This document shows positions 58,752 to 64,000 of a stretch of DNA of 64,000 nt, in pieces. The notes beneath the pieces are model-generated. The model ran no database searches. It was not told the DNA's origin and saw only the letters and a program-made list of their open reading frames with translations. Position numbers and translations under genes: made by a program. How positions within the stretch are numbered: the stretch's first letter is position 1; the number at the start of each line of letters is the position of its first letter. The stretch spans positions 97,816 to 161,815 of the forward strand of contig LSRX01001362.1 in the NCBI GenBank assembly GCA_001939145.1, in the 5' to 3' direction. This DNA comes from Symbiodinium microadriaticum (Eukaryota; Sar; Dinophyceae; Suessiales; Symbiodiniaceae).

Positions 58752-58869
58752 GGGGTTTCCGAAAAGAGGGGACCCTAATAGGCCCTAATATAGTACCCTA
58801 AATTTAGTAATTAGGATCCTTATTATAAGGACCTCTAAAATAAGGTACCCCTAATTGTCGGAAAGTCCC
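58752..58869. mobile_element. Miniature inverted-repeat element, copy with GGGTTTCCGA ends
   Basis: The left end GGGGGTTTCCGAAAAGAGGG and the right end, reverse-complemented, GGGACTTTCCGACAATTAGG, form the termini of a 118-bp element. Shared internal blocks show it is the inverted homologue of the element at 2168-2250. Confidence 0.65.
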
Positions 58870-59471
58870 GGCCTATATTGCCGGGCATTAGGTGGAGGAG
58901 ATACACGTGGTTTGAAGATGCCGCCGCCGTCGATTGAATTAGAGATTCCTCACCCCAATCGCGCGATTCCAACACCCTGTCACCCTGACCCCCTTGGAGA
59001 AATGTCAAGTCCTCATACTTGGGGCTCCTTAGAAATCCAGAAAACCCACCCTAAACCCTAAGCCCGAAATCCTCAAAACCTCAAAGCCCTGCCTGATAGA
59101 CTCTACGAAGACGAAGCCAGAGCTCGCGAGATTGCGCCGGGCTGCGACCAGGCGGCCTGGGCCAAAGGTCTGGATATAGGCTCAAACCCTCTCAAAACGA
59201 GGAGTGTCGAACAGGGTTGCAGCTCTAGCTTCTCACCAGAGGAGGCTTTATAAAGCTCTTTAGAAGGTGAGAAAATTAAGTAAGTATTTTATGTGAGATG
59301 TCAATGCTACGATGACCAGGCCTCATCCTGGCTAGTGACTGACTCGTGGCTCAGCAGTTCTAGCGGTCCTCATCTAACAGGGCTGAGTACTGTGCCAGAC
59401 ACAATGTGTCCAGCCGCTCAAAGCAGCAGCTGTCATTTTCCTCCCTGCGGCAGTCGACTACACTGCAAGCT

Positions 59472-59700
59472 CTACAAGGTCGGCGCCGGTATCTGGGGCG
59501 CACGTAGTCTGTCATAGATGACAGCTTTGCATGTCTTCATTCTGCGGATGAGCTGATTGCTCTGAGCATCCAAGATCACGCAAGTTCCTCCGAGTTTTGT
59601 TGCTCGTGGCAGGGTGATGGCATCTTCAAATTTCCAATCTCCCTCTTCGAGAGCAACATATCTGCCAGTTTCATGTACCCTCAGCTGCAGACCCTTTCCG
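59472..59700 (-). CDS. Unassigned but convincing exon
   Basis: The minus-strand frame reads KGLQLRVHETGRYVALEEGD, then WKFEDAITLPRATKLGGTCV and ILDAQSNQLIRRMKTCKAV. It has the look of a globular domain with no repeats or low complexity. No family is recognised. The frame runs on to a stop at 59472, which may be past the true donor. Flanking exons were not found. Confidence 0.4.
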
Positions 59701-60514
59701 GAACTTCGCAAAGTTGTGGCGGTGGCTCACATCGTCGACTCGGTCTGCCCGGCTTCTCCTCTGCCTTTGTGATCCTGGTGTTTCTGAGCACAGGCGCTCG
59801 GGTTTCCAGGTCGTCAGCTGCTCACTGTCGCGGGCCAAAGCTGTGAAGCCGCACGTTCCACCAGCGCTTGCTTTCGGGGCTGGAGCTTGTAGGATCTAGA
59901 TCGTTGGCCTTACATGTGCTCCACATCGCTAGCTCTTGAAGCCTCCTCGTCGTCTTCGAGATCGATGCAGCTAGCCTGCACATGATTAGTCGCGGAGCTC
60001 AAGGGAACACTGTGGCATGAAAGGCCACCCCTGCCAAGTCTCGCCCATCCCTTGAAACATGTTCATCCATAGTCAAGGCATCTCACACCTCAAACGATTG
60101 AAGGACGAAGCAGCTCCACACCGTCCACATCTTTAGGTTCTGCAGCTGTTCAACAGCCCATGATTTGCATCCCCAGCACCATGAGAAGTAACCAAGCCCT
60201 TCGGATTCAAACGAGTCTTCACAGGATCTTCAGAGCACCCCTGGGCTTTGACATGCTTTGAAGGAAGGCTTCTGCGCACATTGCGCGCGCTCGATGACTC
60301 AGCGACTGTTGGGTACACAATGGCGCTTGAACAACTGTTCTGCTCCTTCTGACAAGGACTCCTACTGAGCACTGACGGACAGGAACTCCAGCACCACTCT
60401 TTACTTAACAGCCCATGTGGGCCCTGTGGTGCCTCCTGTTGAGGTTTCAACGAGCGCCTGAACACGCCACAGGCCGCTTTCTTTGACAACCTGCCAGAAG
60501 TGACACATAAAGGT

Positions 60515-60800
60515 ATGTGTGTGTGTATATATATGTATATATAGACACATACATATTTATATGTACACACACCACTTACGTACCTTCATGCGTGTGTGTG
60601 TGTATATATATATATATAATATGTACAATGCATATATATATATATACACACACACATACACATACAGAGATACACACATTACTTTTCTATCTATCTATCT
60701 ATCTATCTATCCATCGTCTATACATACATACATACATACATACGTACGTACGTACGTACGTACGTACGTACATACATACAATACATATTGTAGATTGCCC
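60515..60800. repeat. GT/TA and ACAT/ACGT microsatellite complex
   Basis: GT and TA runs (60518-60650), CTAT units (60688-60712), then ACAT units (60720-60742) turning into ACGT units (60743-60769) and back to ACAT. Confidence 0.95.
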
Positions 60801-60809
60801 GAGGCCAAC

Positions 60810-62400
60810 TCAAAGGTCTGAAAATCGCAGTTGTCCATGGTGTACTAAGGCTTGGACATCCCTTTCAAGGTTTCCTTGTAACTAGTGGACCCTCGTAACC
60901 TAGTAGGTTCTGTTTTCGAACTCGGTTGACCTTGCCTTCAATCATTCCCAGATGTGATGTCAATTTACAGTAGTTTGCTTGCCCTGGCTACTCGGAGAAA
61001 CCAGCTAGCAAATTCTTTCTGAGCCCTGCTGAGATTACTATCTCTTTGCCTCACAGGCCGGCGCTGCGCTTTGGCTTTCTTCTCGTGGGGGAATGGTCCG
61101 TTTGCCACTCGCCGCTGTGATGCCTGGTTGGGTCTGGCGCGAAACGAAGCTGCCCTATGCTGCTGCTGCTACGAGGTTTGGGAGGCCGTCTTTTTCCTGA
61201 TGTGCTCGATTGTCCATCACTTCGTACATCTATTGAATCTATTGGCAGAGCTGGACCTGGAAGAGCCCGTGCAGATTTACAACCAAGCTTGATCCGTCTC
61301 ACGGGAAGGTGCAGTAGCAGAACTCTCCTACCTGCGCTCTTTTCCGACAATGAAACAACTGACGTTATGCAAACATGGCAGACTGCCTAAGCTCTCTGCA
61401 CTCCAACCACAACTACTTGACGAGTGGCTGGCTCGCGCCTGACAACGTCGGGCGGGGTCTACGTGCAGAAGTCTGCCAAGTTGCAGATCGGATCCAGCCA
61501 GTGGAATCGCGGTTCTCAGCAACCCATTGGACAATCGGGCTTGCATCGTACTCCTCAGAGGACCACTGAAAACACACACTTAGCCTCCATCAGAACCTTT
61601 CGTGGGGCCGTCGAAACCATGCTTGTCCATCTCGCTGCTGAGCGTCACTGAGGTCCACGTCCGCTTCACGCTGGACAGTCAACCTAGGAATGGCAATGAT
61701 GGCAACGCACAGCCGGCAACTTATTGGCGAAATTGCATGTCGTTCTTCCGCACCTACCTTGCGCAATTGCTCATTGAGGACAAACCCGGCTCAAGAAGGC
61801 TTGGAGATCGCAAACCACAACGAAATCGACGCATGGAATCTCCAATTTCTGCAAGCTCGCTCGAAAGTGAGGTCCAGGCCCCTGAAGGCTGCATGCAACC
61901 AGCACTGCCCGAAATCGCACCCCTGTCGCCGCTGCCTGACCTCTGAGCGGGACGTGCAGGATGTCGCGGCAAAACAGTTCCAAGGAGCAAGTCTGCTACA
62001 AGCTCTTGCAAAGTCTCAACTTTGGCTTGCGACCTTCATTACCCTAGGCCCTAAACCTGACTACTGCGGAATGCTGGAAAGGTAGCCTACAGCTACAAGA
62101 CACCATAAGCCCAAAACTACAAAACGTCGCGAGCGCTTTCCGTGACAGAAATCAACTCGCGACATCTCGCGACCATTGCTGCAGTTTCGGAGTATCTGCT
62201 GGAACAAGAAGGGGCTTCCGCGGCTCGCTAATTGAATCTCAAAGCGTCGGCAGGCTTTGGCAAAGGTGGGGTCGTGATGGCTCGAAGGCCGCACCATGCC
62301 ATGGAGGTCACCCCGCTGCACCACGAAAATCACAGTGCCTTCGGATGGGGATTCGGGTTCTATGATAGGGTCCCTTTAAGTGTACTGTATGGTTACACCC
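60810..62400. other. Stretch without an assigned gene
   Basis: Several open frames of 60-130 codons exist on both strands (for example plus 61690-62085 and minus 62061-62333), none with a motif or supporting splice structure. Confidence 0.4.
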
Positions 62401-62401
62401 A

Positions 62402-62446
62402 ACTCTCTCTCTCTCTCTCGCTCCCCCCCTCTCTCTCTCTCTCTGC
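62402..62446. repeat. CT dinucleotide microsatellite
   Basis: CT units interrupted by CGCTCCCCCC. Confidence 0.9.
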
Positions 62447-62700
62447 ATATATGTATATCTGTGTAAATATGCACCTGTGTAGACGTCGATGCATTCTACA
62501 TATGCTCATATTTTTTATATGAAGACAGCAACTATTCATACTACTCCTTTTTATCCATGCATGTACCACCGCATTTATGTGCGAATAGGGTTTGGACCGA
62601 TGCCCAAACCTTGGGTTTTAAGGCACCTTCCAGCGCAGCGATTCAGAATTGAAATCTACAACCCGTGGCCGTAACTGAAAGCACATAACTCGGTTTGGGT

Positions 62701-63750
62701 TTAGGCATGCTGCAAACTCGGCACTTTGATGCCCCGCTTGGGTGACAAACCTGGTGAAATGGTGAGGAAGCGGTCGTTGCAGTGACAAGCAGTCGAACAG
62801 CTAGCATGGCGTGGTGATAGTAAGCCGAGGCCTTTTCGGACGGGAGTTTTCGTTTTACCACTGTCGCCAAGATGCACTGGGAGCCGGCTTGTGCCAAAGC
62901 TGCCAGCTCCGTGACGTGTCGGCTGGCCCTTGACGACACAGAGTCCGGGAAGTAGCCTGTACAACGATCGGTCAGTGAGGCAGGTCACAAGCAACTTCAC
63001 TTCGCACACACTGTACTTGCCCGAACTTGAATCACGAACGGACGTGGAAACCTTCCAGAAGGCGAAGTTTAAGGCTACCATGGAGCTCGAACCCGTACAC
63101 TTTCGGGCAGTTGCTTTCAAGTGGCCATGCCCGTCAGGGTAGACCATGTGGCAGTTCTTGGCTTCCTTAACTTGTCGCACGCTTAGACAAGGAGGCGATG
63201 CCCAGACGCAGCGGCAACTCGATGTCCCAACGCTTGAGACTTGAGCTTGCACTTTGCGGCGCTTCTCGAAATACCGAAAGCTCATGCACGGCGGATCTTT
63301 AAAGATGCATGCATGCGCAGAACTGCACTCAGGTTTCGGTTCGACACGCACACCTTGTAGGGAAAGATGAATACCAGGTCTGTAGCTGTAGCTGCGCGTC
63401 TGCGGCGTCGCAAGGCCTAATTGCTGCTCAGTTGCTATGTAGTGATCTCCTGAGCATCAGGAGCTTTGGTACTCCGCCCGAACCAGCGCGCGACAATCTA
63501 AACGTGGGGGAATATTCAACATGACGACATGACTACTTCCACCTATCACGTCGAGAACCCGAAAGCCACAAGAACTTACAAGCCCCATCAGACCGATTTC
63601 AGGTAAGACGCCACCTTCAGGTGTGCGCAGCCAGAAATCAAGCCGCGACTCCACTGGCCTCCAAGCGTGCACAAACAGGCTAGAAGCCCATCCTTGAGTG
63701 CACCACAAATACATAAACCAAATGACAAAAAGTGTGTAGAAATCCCCCAT
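62701..63750 (-). CDS. Candidate gene start with an N-terminal membrane or signal segment
   Basis: An ATG at 63750 has an in-frame TAA two codons upstream, so it is a plausible true start. The protein begins MGDFYTLFVIWFMYLWCTQG, a strongly hydrophobic N-terminus, then ...HAWRPVESRLDFWLRTPEGG... before running into weaker sequence near 63580. A second long minus-strand frame (62701-63351, 216 codons, Cys-rich) lies downstream and may hold the next exon, though an overlapping plus-strand frame (62930-63142) is also coding-like. No family is recognised. Confidence 0.35.
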
Positions 63751-63931
63751 GTCTTAACTTATGGGGGGGGCGAGAATTGAAAGTTTCAATTGTGAGCGTC
63801 CCCAGGAACTAAGCTTGGGAAGTTATGTCGGCGAGCAGCTGCCCACCCCCCCCCTCGGCTATCTTCGGCTGCCTTGGGGGCAGACACGGAAAGTGAAAGT
63901 TTCAGGTTGTTGTCTTAGGGGTTTGCCATGT

Positions 63932-63978
63932 CTAGGGTTTTAGGTTTTTTTTTTTAGGGTTTAGGGTGTTTAGGGTTA
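63932..63978. repeat. Interstitial TTTAGGG tract at the window edge
   Basis: TTTAGGG-type units interrupted by a run of T. It is degenerate and continues into unique sequence, so not a chromosome end. Confidence 0.8.
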
Positions 63979-64000
63979 TTTTGTCTAGTCTAGGGGGTTA

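Noticed and set aside
61690-62085. 131-codon plus-strand frame
   Set aside because: Ordinary composition but no motif, no splice support, and against the prevailing gene direction.
1-64000. Dinoflagellate spliced-leader sequence or relict
   Set aside because: I scanned by eye for the conserved 22-nt leader and its truncated relicts on both strands and saw no convincing match; a computed search could still find diverged relicts.
1-64000. tRNA or rRNA genes
   Set aside because: A few GTTCGA-like words occur, but none sits in a cloverleaf I could fold; no rRNA signature seen.
63932-64000. Chromosome end
   Set aside because: The telomere motif is short, degenerate and similar to many internal tracts in the window.

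Overview
This is nuclear DNA from a dinoflagellate, most likely of the Symbiodiniaceae/Suessiales type. The call rests on three things seen directly. Genes are broken into many exons of about 30-150 nt whose reconstructed introns use GT, GC and GA donors. Nearly all acceptors read AG|G. Interstitial tracts of the TTTAGGG/CCCTAAA telomere motif are scattered through the window. Every gene I can identify lies on the minus strand, which fits the unidirectional gene arrays of dinoflagellates. Single open frames are poor guides here: most long ones are chance, and real exons are short and often end in an in-frame stop just past the donor.

Layout. 0-2.7 kb: microsatellite, telomere-like repeat and one miniature inverted-repeat element. 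2.7-4.8 kb: a very AT-rich island without genes. 5.5-6.4 kb: minus-strand coding-like blocks I cannot name. 6.6-13.7 kb: sulfatase gene A. 16.0-24.6 kb: sulfatase gene B, a diverged tandem paralogue. 25.5-33.5 kb: a single-chain enzyme with a signal peptide, a membrane anchor, an NRPS-type adenylation domain, a carrier domain and a multi-pass membrane acyltransferase-3-like domain. 34.0-38.3 kb: scattered exons of an unnamed multi-pass membrane protein. 39-48 kb: repeats, a 97-bp TIR element and a few isolated exon-like blocks. 48.5-48.9 kb: a degenerate tyrosine-recombinase-like fragment. 51.6-54.0 kb: a run of exon-like blocks from one or more unnamed genes. 55-64 kb: repeats, a nest of small TIR elements near 58.3-58.9 kb, one convincing exon at 59.5 kb and a gene start at 63.75 kb.

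How the genes may work together. The two sulfatases resemble arylsulfatase K, a glucuronate-2-sulfatase family, by alignment from memory. The adenylation-carrier-acyltransferase protein has the parts needed to activate a small acid at the cytosolic face of a membrane and hand it across. Both activities modify glycans or other secretory or cell-surface polymers, so a shared role in polysaccharide remodelling is a reasonable but unproven inference. The most unusual points are the fused adenylation-carrier-membrane-acyltransferase layout, the replacement of the usual substrate-binding Asp in its adenylation domain, the non-matching intron positions of the sulfatase paralogues (one intron splits the formylglycine signature), and the AT-rich island with its embedded inverted-repeat element.
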